Shown here: positions 43,155-51,796 of the stretch, piece by piece | How the letters are laid out: each line of letters starts with the position of its first letter | Numbering within the stretch: the first letter of the stretch is position 1 | Origin: Parapedobacter sp051400755 | Lineage (GTDB): Bacteria; Bacteroidota; Bacteroidia; Sphingobacteriales; Sphingobacteriaceae | Length of the DNA: 64,000 bases | Assembly: GCF_051400755.1 (NCBI RefSeq) | Contig: NZ_JBLFFL010000002.1 | Coordinates: 372,001-436,000 of the forward strand | Reading direction: 5' to 3' | Program-made: the position numbers and the translations under genes | The notes under the pieces: model-generated | What the model saw: the letters and a program-made list of their open reading frames with translations, nothing else | What the model was told of the DNA's origin: nothing | Database searches by the model: none

Positions 43155-44084
43155 ATGAAGCACTCCATTCTCACCATTACATTAAACCCAACGGTGGATA
43201 AAAGCAGCTCCGTCGATCAAATTGTCCCGGATAAAAAGCTCCGGTGTGCCGAGCCGAAATACGAGCCGGGTGGAGGTGGCATCAACGTTTCAAGAGCCTT
43301 GAAACGTTTGGGGTTGGAGGCAGAGACGTTTTTCCTTTCGGGTGGGCGAACCGGAGCACTGCTGGAGGAGCTGCTCCAAGCGGAAGATATACCGATGCAC
43401 CCGTTTACCGTTCCCGGCGAAACGCGGGAGAATTTTATCGTGGTGGATTTATCCAGCAACCGGCAATACCGCTTCGGAATGCCGGGAGAGGAGGTTGCCA
43501 CGAAAGATCAGGCAGCTATCCTAAAAGCCGTTGGAGATCTGACGCCGTTTCCTGCAATTGTCGTGATCAGCGGAAGCCTTCCGCCCGAGATGCCTACGGC
43601 ATTTCTGAGGCAGCTCATCACCCAATCGAAGGAGAAGGGCAGCAAGGTTGTGGTCGATACCTCCGGGCAGGCACTTCAGGAAGCGGCAGCAGAAGGAGTG
43701 TTTTTGTTGAAACCAAATTTAGGCGAACTGGCTGGTTTGACGGGTAAAGATGAATTGGATAGCGCTTCTGCCGAGGCTGCGGCACTGAAAATGATTGGGG
43801 AAGGAAAAGCGGAAGTTGTCGTCGTGTCGCTGGGTGCGCAGGGTGCCAATATGTATTCGGCCACGGAGCGTCTCCACGTGGGGGCTCCCGTCGTGAAAAA
43901 ACGCAGTACCGTTGGCGCGGGAGATAGTATGGTCGCCGGGATGGTGTCCGTGCTTGCCACAGGCGGCAGTTATGAAGAAATGCTTCGGAAAGGTGTGGCT
44001 TGTGGTACAGCGACAACCATGGTAGCAGGTACCGGGCTGTTTGCCCGGGAAGAGGTGGACCGCCTATATGCAGAGTTGCACTAA
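43155..44084 (+). CDS. pfkB: 6-phosphofructokinase, PfkB type
   Basis: PfkB phosphorylates fructose 6-phosphate in glycolysis. The 309-residue ribokinase-fold protein matches the length of E. coli Pfk-2 and closely follows its landmarks: KLRCAEPKYEPGGGGINVSR, QYRFGMPG, ISGSLPPEMP, LLKPNLGELAGL, VVSLGAQGA and STVGAGDSMVAG, with the catalytic Asp in the last motif. A related tagatose-6-phosphate or 1-phosphofructokinase role is less likely because of the EPGGGGINV match. Confidence 0.85.
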   Translation: MKHSILTITLNPTVDKSSSVDQIVPDKKLRCAEPKYEPGGGGINVSRALKRLGLEAETFFLSGGRTGALLEELLQAEDIPMHPFTVPGETRENFIVVDLSSNRQYRFGMPGEEVATKDQAAILKAVGDLTPFPAIVVISGSLPPEMPTAFLRQLITQSKEKGSKVVVDTSGQALQEAAAEGVFLLKPNLGELAGLTGKDELDSASAEAAALKMIGEGKAEVVVVSLGAQGANMYSATERLHVGAPVVKKRSTVGAGDSMVAGMVSVLATGGSYEEMLRKGVACGTATTMVAGTGLFAREEVDRLYAELH

Positions 44085-44151
44085 TAAAGGACACGTGAGG
44101 TCTTTTAGACTTATCTGTTCAATCGTTGACAAAAAGTTAATCCCCACTTAA

Positions 44152-44181
44152 TTGCTAGATAATATACCTACCTTAGCTTTG
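44152..44181 (+). promoter_or_regulatory. Promoter of a candidate small RNA
   Basis: TTG at 44152-44154, a 19-nt spacer and TAGCTTTG at 44174-44181 give an excellent match to the Bacteroidota -33/-7 promoter. No reading frame follows before the terminator at 44240-44266. Confidence 0.6.
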
Positions 44182-44186
44182 CTGTA

Positions 44187-44266
44187 ACAAAAAGAACATA
44201 TAGCAGCATTCATTTTGTTAGGTTTGGTTAAATGGAAAGACCCCGCTGTGAAGCGGGGTTTTTTTT
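44187..44266 (+). ncRNA. Candidate small RNA of about 80 nt
   Basis: The segment between a near-consensus promoter (44152-44181) and a strong intrinsic terminator (44240-44266) contains no plausible protein. The next gene has its own -7 element at 44285-44292, after the terminator, so the segment is a separate transcription unit. Start is estimated from promoter spacing. No known RNA family is recognised. Confidence 0.5.
44240..44266 (+). terminator. Intrinsic terminator of the candidate small RNA
   Basis: A perfect 8-bp GC-rich stem ACCCCGCT/AGCGGGGT with a 4-nt loop is followed by seven further T residues. Confidence 0.9.
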
Positions 44267-44284
44267 GCTTTGATGGATATTGCG

Positions 44285-44292
44285 TACCTTTG
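44285..44292 (+). promoter_or_regulatory. -7 promoter element of the AraC gene
   Basis: TACCTTTG is an exact TAnnTTTG match, 24 nt before the start codon at 44316. Confidence 0.55.
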
Positions 44293-44315
44293 AATTTTAC
44301 AAAGCGCGTCCATCG

Positions 44316-45269
44316 ATGAAACACATAAAAAACACCTCGCTCGACGAGTTTTATCTGGAAGCGGCCCACTTTACGGGGAAAGCGGTCGACACCCTGTTGC
44401 CACCCGGAATTAACAAGGAAATAGGTCATTTCAATGTGTTTGACCTTGCCGAGACCATCAAAGAGGTGAAACGGAAGTCGGTGATGCCTTACAACCGCAG
44501 GGCCTACTACAAGATAAGCCTGATCAGGGGGAAAAACAGAGCGGAGTATGCCGATAAGGTAATCGACGTAAAGGAAAATGCCCTGTTGTTTGCCACACCA
44601 AAGGTGCCTTATCATTGGATTCCGCAAGATGAACAGCAATCGGGTTCTTTCTGCGTGTTTACGGACGCCTTTATGCTCAAAAATAAGAGTGGCGTGGTAC
44701 TGGATGAACTCCCGATCTTTCGATCCGGTGGCTATCCGGTTTTTGAGATCACGCGGGACGAGGCCGAAGAAATAGCGCTTATATTCAAAAAGATGCAACA
44801 GGAGATTGCGTCGGACTATGCCTATAAGTATGACCTGCTTCGCAACTATGTGCTTGAGCTCATCCACTACGGTCAGAAACTGCAACCGGCATCGGCCTCG
44901 CATGCCAACCAACATGCTGCTGCCCGGATCATTGCCTTATTCGTCGAATTGCTGGAACGGCAGTTTCCCATCGAATTGCCCAACCGGCAGCTTCAGCTGC
45001 GATCGGCGAAAGAATATGCCGAACGGCTTGCGATTCATGTAAACCACCTCAATAAGGTGTTAAAAGAGCATACCGGTAAGACGACCACGGAGATGATCAG
45101 CCATCGGATCGTGCAGGAAGCCAAAATCCTGCTGAGGCAAACGGACTGGAATATCTCGGAAATCGGGTATAGCCTAGGCTTTGAGGAAGTATCGCATTTT
45201 TCCAATTTTTTTAAGAAGCAAACCGCGGAGACGCCGCTTACATTCCGTTCGTCGGTACCTCATATTTGA
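44316..45269 (+). CDS. AraC-family transcriptional regulator
   Basis: The 317-residue regulator has an N-terminal ligand domain (about residues 1-200) and a C-terminal AraC DNA-binding domain, with KEYAERLAIHVNHLNKVLKE as the first and WNISEIGYSLGFEEVSHFSN as the second helix-turn-helix. The ATG at 44316 lies after the -7 element and fits homologues. The SDR gene follows in the same orientation 92 nt later, an arrangement common for AraC regulators that control an oxidoreductase. Confidence 0.9.
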   Translation: MKHIKNTSLDEFYLEAAHFTGKAVDTLLPPGINKEIGHFNVFDLAETIKEVKRKSVMPYNRRAYYKISLIRGKNRAEYADKVIDVKENALLFATPKVPYHWIPQDEQQSGSFCVFTDAFMLKNKSGVVLDELPIFRSGGYPVFEITRDEAEEIALIFKKMQQEIASDYAYKYDLLRNYVLELIHYGQKLQPASASHANQHAAARIIALFVELLERQFPIELPNRQLQLRSAKEYAERLAIHVNHLNKVLKEHTGKTTTEMISHRIVQEAKILLRQTDWNISEIGYSLGFEEVSHFSNFFKKQTAETPLTFRSSVPHI

Positions 45270-45361
45270 ATTTTGTAAACATCGGATTGATGTTTGCAAC
45301 TGGTGACACTGCTTTTTGTCCGACTTTTGTGGGATCAGATGATGATCACACGAATTAAAAC

Positions 45362-46138
45362 ATGAACGAGATGACAACAGCAAAAAGTAAAGTGGCACTG
45401 GTGACCGGCGGAAGCCGTGGCTTGGGCAGTGATATGGCGATCAGCCTGGCAAAAAAAGGAATAGACGTGGTGCTGACCTACAAAAGCAACCAGGCGAAGG
45501 CCGATGCGGTCGTGGCCGAAATCCAATCGATGGGGCGGTCAGCTGCCGCTTTTCAGCTGGACACCAGCAATGTAGCGTTATTTGACGGTTTCTTCACGCA
45601 GGTAACAGCGCATTTAAAGGCGCAGACGGGCAGTCCGAACATTGATTTCCTGATCAACAATGCGGGTACCGCGCTGTATGCGCCCTTCGCGGAGACAACG
45701 GAGGCGCAATTTGATGACATGCTGAATATCCATTGGAAAGGTGTCTTTTTTCTGACTCAGAAGGCGCTGCCATTCATCAATGACGGCGGCCGCATCATCA
45801 ACGTATCGTCCGGGCTTGCGCGGATCGTGATGCCCGGTTCATCGGCATACGGTTCGATGAAAGGGGCCATTGAGGTGTTTACGAGGTACCTCGCTAAGGA
45901 ATTGGGTGCGCGGGGCATCGCGGCGAATGTCGTTGCTCCGGGCGCCATAGAAACGGATTTCGGTGGTGGCCGCGTGCGGGACAATGTCGAACTGAATCAA
46001 ACCATTGCCGCGGCGACGGCGCTCGGCCGCGTGGGACGGCCCGACGATATCGGCAGTGTAGTGGCTTTCCTGTGTACGGAAGAAGCCAAATGGATCAATG
46101 CGCAGCGGATCGAGGTGTCTGGCGGGCAGATGATATAA
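45362..46138 (+). CDS. Short-chain dehydrogenase/reductase
   Basis: The 258-residue classical SDR has the cofactor motif TGGSRGLGSD near residue 15, the structural NNAG (FLINNAGTAL), and the active-site Ser and YxxxK (INVSSGLAR, SAYGSMKGA). The basic residue after TGGS suggests NADP use. It resembles 3-oxoacyl-ACP reductase-like enzymes; the substrate is unknown. Its 3' end overlaps the convergent TonB receptor gene by 44 nt. Confidence 0.9.
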   Translation: MNEMTTAKSKVALVTGGSRGLGSDMAISLAKKGIDVVLTYKSNQAKADAVVAEIQSMGRSAAAFQLDTSNVALFDGFFTQVTAHLKAQTGSPNIDFLINNAGTALYAPFAETTEAQFDDMLNIHWKGVFFLTQKALPFINDGGRIINVSSGLARIVMPGSSAYGSMKGAIEVFTRYLAKELGARGIAANVVAPGAIETDFGGGRVRDNVELNQTIAAATALGRVGRPDDIGSVVAFLCTEEAKWINAQRIEVSGGQMI

Positions 46139-48050
46139 GTCCGTATTTCAGCCCCAGGCTAAACCACCTCCCCGGCATGGGTACCGCGGCGGCCTCGATA
46201 TAGGTGACGTCGAAGATGTTCTGCACATCCAGGTATACGTCCACGGGATTGAAACGATAGGCCATGCGCAGATCGCTGACGACGTAGCGGCGATAACTGA
46301 AGCGCTCATTGACGCGTGCGGCTACGGTGGCGGAGAACCGTCCGGTCGTCAGCTGCAGGTTGGCGGCTAACTGATGGCGCAGGCTTTCGATGACATACTT
46401 GGATAGGTAGCCAGCCTCGCGGCTGTCTTCAAATCGGGGCGACAGCCAGGTGTACGAAAGACCAGCCATCAGTCCGGGCTGCCCGGCGCGGTGCAGGATC
46501 CGGTAGTTGCCGGAGAAGGTGAGGCCCTGTGTGCGGTTGCGCTGGAAATTGTGGGGTTGCCAGGGATCGTCGGGCGATGTGCGCACCCAATCAATGAAAT
46601 CATTGACGTTGCGGTAGAAATAACCGGCATGGGCAAACAGCCGTGGACCGGCGTATTTGACGCCGCCCTCGGCGTGCCAGGCCTGCTCGGATTGCAGCAC
46701 GGGGTTGCCGATGTTGCCGGGGCGCTGATCGAGGTAAAGGTCGGTAAACGAGGGGATGCGCTGACCGGTGCCGGTGTGGGCGACCAGTTTCCATCGCTCG
46801 CTCACCTCGTAGCCGAGGTCGATGCCGGGAAATACCTGCCAGCCATAGTCAGAGTTGTAGTTGACATAAGCGCCTGCGTTGAGCAGCAGGCGGTCGATCT
46901 GCTCGGTCTTGAACTCGGCGTATATCCCGTAGTTGCTGCGATCATGGTTGCCGATGTTGGAACTCCGGATGATTTCCTGCCGCATCTCCAATCCGATACC
47001 GAAGTCGCCCGCCGCGGTTTGGAGGGTGCTATTGATTTCGGTATTAATGGCATGGCCGCGGTGCTGGCTCCGCGCACGGCTCAGGTCGTGGCGGAAGTAG
47101 CGGTAGTCATCATACCCATAGCGGTAACTGACGCGGGGCGACAGCGACAGACGCTCGGTGAGCCGGCTGCGATACCCGATGGCAGCCAATACAGTTTGGA
47201 CGATCTCGCGGGATTCTTTGTCGCCCGGCGCGGCATAGAACCCGTTAGCTCCGAAATCACTGGATACATAGCCGCCCATGAGCGACAGCGCATCCTCGCC
47301 GTGGGTCTGGACCTCTCCTTGGTAAAATACCTTGTGATTGCGGAATGCCGTGTTGTAGCGATAACCGTTGCCGGATTCGTGGCTGCCGTAGAGCGACTGG
47401 CGGTGGCGCGGCCCGACGATGCTGCCACCCATTTGTATCCCCCGCCCATGGAAGCGTGCGCCGTTGGCGGCGGTATCGCTTTTGAATCCCGACCCGGCGT
47501 AGGCGTGAGCGGATAAGCCGGAGGCATCGGGCGTACGCGTCACGATGTTGATGGCACCGGTGAGGCTGTTGATGCCGTATATCCGCGCCGCCGGTCCGCG
47601 GATGATTTCGATGCGCTCAATGGCGTCGGTGGGGATGGGCAGGTTGAGGCTGTTGTGGGCGGTTTGGGCATCGAGTACTTTGACACCGTTTACCAGGATG
47701 AGCGTCTGCTCGAAGCTGCCGCCGTCGATCGCGACATCGGCTTGGGAACCGAAGGGTCCGCGTTGGCGGAGGTCCACGCCGGCGACATGGCTCAGCAGCT
47801 CATTGAGCGACCGTGCGGGCAGCGCGTCGATCTGGGCCCGGTCGATGATCTGGATATTCCGGTTTTGCTTGGCAAACGGGAGCTGGAGGCGGTTTTCGGT
47901 GATAACGACCTCGCCTAGCGATATGGCACTGGTATCTGACCGTGGCGGTGCAGGCCGCGCTCCCGGGTGAACTTGCGCCGAGGCAAAATGGGTACAGCTA
48001 ATGGTGAGCATGACCAGGGTTATGCAGGCTATCGGTAGAAAACGCTTCAT
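46095..48050 (-). CDS. TonB-dependent receptor, CirA/BtuB type
   Basis: The 651-residue outer-membrane receptor has a signal peptide (MKRFLPIACITLVMLTISC), a plug beginning near residue 45 (LGEVVITENRLQLPFAKQNR, LNELLSHVAGVDLRQRGPFG, RIEIIRGPAARIYGINSLTG) and a compact barrel. The plug follows directly after the signal, with no carboxypeptidase-like domain, so it belongs to the siderophore/vitamin receptor branch rather than SusC. No cobalamin riboswitch is apparent upstream. The start at 48050 is preferred to 48089. It is divergent from the MocR-type gene. Confidence 0.88.
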   Translation of the reverse strand: MKRFLPIACITLVMLTISCTHFASAQVHPGARPAPPRSDTSAISLGEVVITENRLQLPFAKQNRNIQIIDRAQIDALPARSLNELLSHVAGVDLRQRGPFGSQADVAIDGGSFEQTLILVNGVKVLDAQTAHNSLNLPIPTDAIERIEIIRGPAARIYGINSLTGAINIVTRTPDASGLSAHAYAGSGFKSDTAANGARFHGRGIQMGGSIVGPRHRQSLYGSHESGNGYRYNTAFRNHKVFYQGEVQTHGEDALSLMGGYVSSDFGANGFYAAPGDKESREIVQTVLAAIGYRSRLTERLSLSPRVSYRYGYDDYRYFRHDLSRARSQHRGHAINTEINSTLQTAAGDFGIGLEMRQEIIRSSNIGNHDRSNYGIYAEFKTEQIDRLLLNAGAYVNYNSDYGWQVFPGIDLGYEVSERWKLVAHTGTGQRIPSFTDLYLDQRPGNIGNPVLQSEQAWHAEGGVKYAGPRLFAHAGYFYRNVNDFIDWVRTSPDDPWQPHNFQRNRTQGLTFSGNYRILHRAGQPGLMAGLSYTWLSPRFEDSREAGYLSKYVIESLRHQLAANLQLTTGRFSATVAARVNERFSYRRYVVSDLRMAYRFNPVDVYLDVQNIFDVTYIEAAAVPMPGRWFSLGLKYGLISSARQTPRSAAH

Positions 48051-48114
48051 CTTGTTTGTTTTTTTGCAAAAGTCGTATCTTGCCGGCACATCTTGATGTG
48101 CCAGTTTTGATATT

Positions 48115-49596
48115 ATGGATAGTCCGGTTTTAGTGCCTTATCGAAGTTTTGTCCAGATCGACCGCCAGTCGGCTACGCCGGTGTACCTGCAGGTGGCCCA
48201 CCAGCTGATCAACGCGATCCAGCGCGGGTACCTGATGGACGGCCATAAATTGCCGGGCAGCCGAAAAATGGGCGGATTGCTGGGATTGCACCGCAATACC
48301 GTAGCGGCCAGCTATGACGAACTGGCGGCTCAAGGGTGGGTAGTATCGCATCCGAGCCGGGGGACGTTTGTGCAGCATGGGCAATGGGAAAAGCCCGGGC
48401 GGCTAACAGGACAGGAGGGGGCAGCGCTGACGGTGTATCCGCAGCAGGCGGGTTTCGGTTTTAAGCGATGGAATGTGCTGGACAATCCGTTCGACCGGTC
48501 GCCCTGCCGGTATAGTCTTGACGACGGACTGCCCGATCCGAGGCTTTCCCATGTCGACTATCTCTCCCGGCTGTTGCATACGAATATGAAACGTAAGGGC
48601 AACAGGACCAAGCTGGGGGGGCATAACCTGATGGGAAGCGACTATTACCGGGAAAACCTGGCCAATTTTCTCAACCTGACACGGGGCTTGCATATTGCGA
48701 CGAACAACCTGCTGGTCACACGCAGCCTGGAGCTCAGCATCTATATCGTAGCCGAAACATTGATCTCGCCGGGTGACAGCGTGGTGGTAGGGGAGCTGAG
48801 CTATTTCGCTACAAACATGATCTTCCAAAAAGCGGGGGCGAACATCCTGACGGTTCCCGTAGACGAAGAAGGCATTGACGTATCGGCTGTTCGGGCACGC
48901 TACGAGCAGCGTCCATTCCGGTTGTTGTATATCACGCCTCACCACCATTACCCAACGACGGTGACGCTCAGCGCGCGCCGCCGTGTTGAGTTGCTGGAAC
49001 TATCGGCCAAATACGGCTTTATCATCCTGGAGGATGACTACGATTACGACTTTCGCTACGATGGGAGCCCGCTGCTCCCCATGGCCAGCGCCGACACGGA
49101 AGGGATGGTTGTCTACGTTGGTACGTTCGGTCGATCCATGGCATCCGGCTTCCGTTCGGGCTTCATCGTGGCACCCGAGGCCCTGATCGGCGAAATGGGC
49201 AAACTATTGGGTATCATGGACCGGCATGGCGATATGTTGACCGAACTGGCTCTGGGCGAACTTATCGCAGAAGGGGAGATGCACCGCTACCTGCAAAAGA
49301 CTACCCGCGAGTACCGCGCCCGTCGCGACCAACTGGCCGCCCTACTGGCGGACCGTCTCCGGGGCGTAGTGGATTTTGCTATGCCCGCGGGGGGATTGGC
49401 CATTTGGACCGCATGGCCACAGGAGATGAACCTCATGCGGTTTGGAAGGCTGTGTGCCCATCGCGACCTGTTTTTGCCCCGTTACCTGCTTTATCAATCG
49501 CGGCGACATACCGCTATCCGGCTGGGATTCGGCAGTTTGACGCCCCATGAACTGACCGAGGTGGTGGACATCATGGCGGAGGCGGCAGTGGGCTAA
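48115..49596 (+). CDS. MocR-type regulator lacking the PLP-binding lysine
   Basis: The 493-residue protein has an N-terminal GntR winged helix (about residues 15-80, with GYLMDGHKLPGSRKMGGLLG) and a fold-type-I aminotransferase domain (about 120-490). The Schiff-base motif, normally GTFSK, reads GTFGR, so Arg340 replaces the PLP lysine. The phosphate-binding motif, normally RG(S/A)Q, reads RSLEL at residues 203-207. Other features such as EDDYDYDFRYDG and TPHHHYPTTVTLS are kept. It may bind another ligand or PLP non-covalently. The divergent TonB receptor, 64 nt away, is its most likely target (inference). Confidence 0.85.
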   Translation: MDSPVLVPYRSFVQIDRQSATPVYLQVAHQLINAIQRGYLMDGHKLPGSRKMGGLLGLHRNTVAASYDELAAQGWVVSHPSRGTFVQHGQWEKPGRLTGQEGAALTVYPQQAGFGFKRWNVLDNPFDRSPCRYSLDDGLPDPRLSHVDYLSRLLHTNMKRKGNRTKLGGHNLMGSDYYRENLANFLNLTRGLHIATNNLLVTRSLELSIYIVAETLISPGDSVVVGELSYFATNMIFQKAGANILTVPVDEEGIDVSAVRARYEQRPFRLLYITPHHHYPTTVTLSARRRVELLELSAKYGFIILEDDYDYDFRYDGSPLLPMASADTEGMVVYVGTFGRSMASGFRSGFIVAPEALIGEMGKLLGIMDRHGDMLTELALGELIAEGEMHRYLQKTTREYRARRDQLAALLADRLRGVVDFAMPAGGLAIWTAWPQEMNLMRFGRLCAHRDLFLPRYLLYQSRRHTAIRLGFGSLTPHELTEVVDIMAEAAVG

Positions 49597-50540
49597 TGCC
49601 ATTCTTCCCGCCCGAGGATTTTCTGCCCTTCTGCGGGGGCAGGTACCGAGTCTACGGCTGCGGGCAGCTCGGTAAGCTGCCGCAGATCCGGCTGACCGGC
49701 GTCTACCCACGCCGAATACCAGAAGTTGCCGATGCTGCGGATGGCTCCCCGCATCCGCTGCTCGACCATACCCTTCATGGTTTCGTGATAGGCTGCCGAA
49801 TAGGCGTCTGAATAGGTACGGATCAGGATGCGGTTGCGCTCGATGTAACCGTACTTGCGATCGGCGGGAAATGCCGCACTTAGTCGGGCTTCAATGCCCA
49901 ATACCGAATCGACCAAGGCATGGCTCTCCCGTACAATCCGCCAGGCTTCTTCCACCGGCGACTCGACATAACGGGCCCGCCCCACCATGAAATCATACTG
50001 GTCGGCAAATAGTTCGGGCAGCCTGCTTTCCCAAAAGGCATGGATGCCCACTTGGTTGGTCTTCTGTCCATTGTAATTGCTGGTGGTATGCAAGGGCACA
50101 TGCGCGTCGGCCAAATAGTGGCCAATATCGGAGGAATGGCGCAGGACCCGCCGAATGTCATGCTTGCTGAGCGCGTCGACGAGGTTGCGATAGCTCCGGT
50201 TGATTTGCCAGGGGAGGATGCCCGAGGCGAGCAACCGGCGCTCGGAGAACTTATCAACGGCGGCCGTCCAGTGGATGGGAATGGTATCAAAAGGCTGCTC
50301 ACCGTATTCGTCGGCATCAATGAAATGGCGGAACGATTCGTTGGTATCGACATAGCACCGCTTATCGGCATCGATGGCATGTTCGGTCATGTAGTCCACC
50401 CGGTCCTTGTAAAAACCGGCGATATCCGCTGGCAAGGTAAACACGGCCATTCGGTTGATGAGCTTATGCGCGTGGAAACCCCACGATGAAAGCAGGATTA
50501 CGGCCATAGCGGCTAATGGTAATAGGCAGATTCGGTTCAT
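49593..50540 (-). CDS. Zinc-dependent phospholipase C/S1-P1 nuclease-like protein
   Basis: The 315-residue exported protein has a signal peptide followed by WGFHAHKLINRMAVF, so a Trp and His stand at the start of the mature protein as in zinc phospholipase C and P1 nuclease. DIGHYLADAHVPLHT and QVGIHAFWE supply further His, Asp and Glu zinc ligands. It should hydrolyse a phosphodiester (phospholipid or nucleic acid) in the envelope. Its stop interlocks with that of the MocR-type gene. Confidence 0.82.
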   Translation of the reverse strand: MNRICLLPLAAMAVILLSSWGFHAHKLINRMAVFTLPADIAGFYKDRVDYMTEHAIDADKRCYVDTNESFRHFIDADEYGEQPFDTIPIHWTAAVDKFSERRLLASGILPWQINRSYRNLVDALSKHDIRRVLRHSSDIGHYLADAHVPLHTTSNYNGQKTNQVGIHAFWESRLPELFADQYDFMVGRARYVESPVEEAWRIVRESHALVDSVLGIEARLSAAFPADRKYGYIERNRILIRTYSDAYSAAYHETMKGMVEQRMRGAIRSIGNFWYSAWVDAGQPDLRQLTELPAAVDSVPAPAEGQKILGREEWH

Positions 50541-50790
50541 GAAATAAAATTAGTATATTCGTTAAAATATTACAAATCCTTCACCGGCTTTTAATATTGG
50601 AGTAATATCAAATTGCCAAATTCGTGTACATCAATATACGGATGCTATGAAAAGGTTGCTAAGTTGGTTCGGAAGTTTGAAAAGCCGTATTTTTTTGCGT
50701 TTTTTGGCTTCAGCATTTAGGCATTAATCGCGTCATCAGCGTGAGAAGTTGTAATTCTCTGATGTCTCCCGTCTGATGTCTCGTATTCAT
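50541..50790. other. Divergent intergenic region, 250 nt
   Basis: This AT-rich region separates the phospholipase-like and glycosyltransferase genes. It holds a 26-codon open frame from 50647 (MKRLLSWFGSLKSRIFLRFL), not convincing as a gene, and a short AGACNNN heptad tract at its right end. No TAnnTTTG element was identified. Confidence 0.4.
50758..50781. repeat. AGACNNN heptads (minus strand)
   Basis: The plus strand reads TCT GATGTCT CCCGTCT GATGTCT; the reverse complement is AGACATC AGACGGG AGACATC AGA. This is the same heptad family as the array at 14734-14835, in opposite orientation, just before the glycosyltransferase start. Confidence 0.7.
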
Positions 50791-51792
50791 ATGAAAATTC
50801 TCTACGCAGTACAAGGTACGGGCAACGGCCACTTGAGCCGTGCGATGGATGTAGTGCCCTGCCTGCAACGGCGGGCCGAAGTGGATGTGCTGGTGAGCGG
50901 TATACAGGCTGACCTGACCTTGCCTTTTCCCGTTAAATACCGCATGCATGGACTCAGTTTCATTTTTGGAAAAAAGGGGGGCGTGGATCTGTGGAGAACA
51001 TTCATGAGCTCCACCGTGCGTCGGTTAGTCCATGAGGTCAATAACTTGCCGATAGAACAATACGATTTGATTATCAATGATTTCGAACCGATATCGGCCT
51101 GGGCTTGCAATACGCGGGAAAAGATATGCGTCGGTTTGAGCCACCAAGCGGCAGCCATGGACCTGCAGGCCCCGAAGCCAAAGGAGCAGGATATGCTGGG
51201 CAAGTTTATCTTGAAGAATTACGCGCCAGCTACGATCAACTACGGATTCCACTTCAAACGCTATAACCACCGGATTTTTACGCCGGTCATCCGTCAGCAG
51301 GTCCGTCAGTTGGCTGTGGCAGACAACGGTCATTACACCGTTTATCTCCCTGCATATGACGATGCGCGATTACTCAAGCACCTGATGCGTTTTCCGGATG
51401 TTCACTGGCAGGTTTTTTCCAAACATAACAAAAAGCCGTTTGAGATGCGCAATGTAAGCGTGCAGCCCATCGCCAATGAGGCATTTATCCAAAGCATGGC
51501 GACCTCAGCCGGGGTCTTGTGCGGTGCCGGATTTGAAACACCGGCGGAAGCCTTGTTTCTGCAAAAGAAACTATTGGTGGTGCCGATGAAGAACCAATAT
51601 GAGCAGCACCTCAATGCGGCGGCATTGGAGGAAATGGGGGTGCCTGTGATCAAAAACCTGAAACCCAAAAACGACCTCACCATAGAGACTTGGCTGAATA
51701 GCCGCCGTACGGTTTCGGTGGATTATCCCGATTGTACACAGTCCATCATCGATGAACTGCTGGAAACACATGTATCCAACGCATTGGTATAG
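50791..51792 (+). CDS. Glycosyltransferase, GT-B (MurG/UGT-like)
   Basis: The 333-residue protein begins MKILYAVQGTGNGHLSRAMD, the N-terminal nucleotide-sugar transferase pattern with GNGH, and contains a donor-site region near the C-terminus (AGFETPAEALFLQKKLLVVP, then NQYEQHLNA). It resembles the predicted glycosyltransferases that transfer a sugar to a lipid or phosphate acceptor. Acceptor and donor are unknown. The adjacent GH1 gene, 4 nt downstream, suggests a shared role with a glucoside. The in-frame ATG at 50776 falls in the heptad tract, so 50791 is preferred. Confidence 0.8.
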   Translation: MKILYAVQGTGNGHLSRAMDVVPCLQRRAEVDVLVSGIQADLTLPFPVKYRMHGLSFIFGKKGGVDLWRTFMSSTVRRLVHEVNNLPIEQYDLIINDFEPISAWACNTREKICVGLSHQAAAMDLQAPKPKEQDMLGKFILKNYAPATINYGFHFKRYNHRIFTPVIRQQVRQLAVADNGHYTVYLPAYDDARLLKHLMRFPDVHWQVFSKHNKKPFEMRNVSVQPIANEAFIQSMATSAGVLCGAGFETPAEALFLQKKLLVVPMKNQYEQHLNAAALEEMGVPVIKNLKPKNDLTIETWLNSRRTVSVDYPDCTQSIIDELLETHVSNALV

Positions 51793-51796
51793 GTAA

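Noticed and set aside
46491..47516. A 341-codon open frame on the plus strand
   Set aside because: It is antisense to the TonB receptor gene, which has a full signal peptide, plug and barrel. The plus-strand product has no recognisable features.
48051..48114. Cobalamin riboswitch before the CirA/BtuB-type receptor
   Set aside because: The divergent spacer is only 64 nt, far too short for a riboswitch, and no B12-box-like sequence is visible.
50647..50727. A 26-codon frame beginning MKRLLSWFGS
   Set aside because: It is short, lies in an AT-rich divergent spacer, and has no ribosome site or recognised relative.
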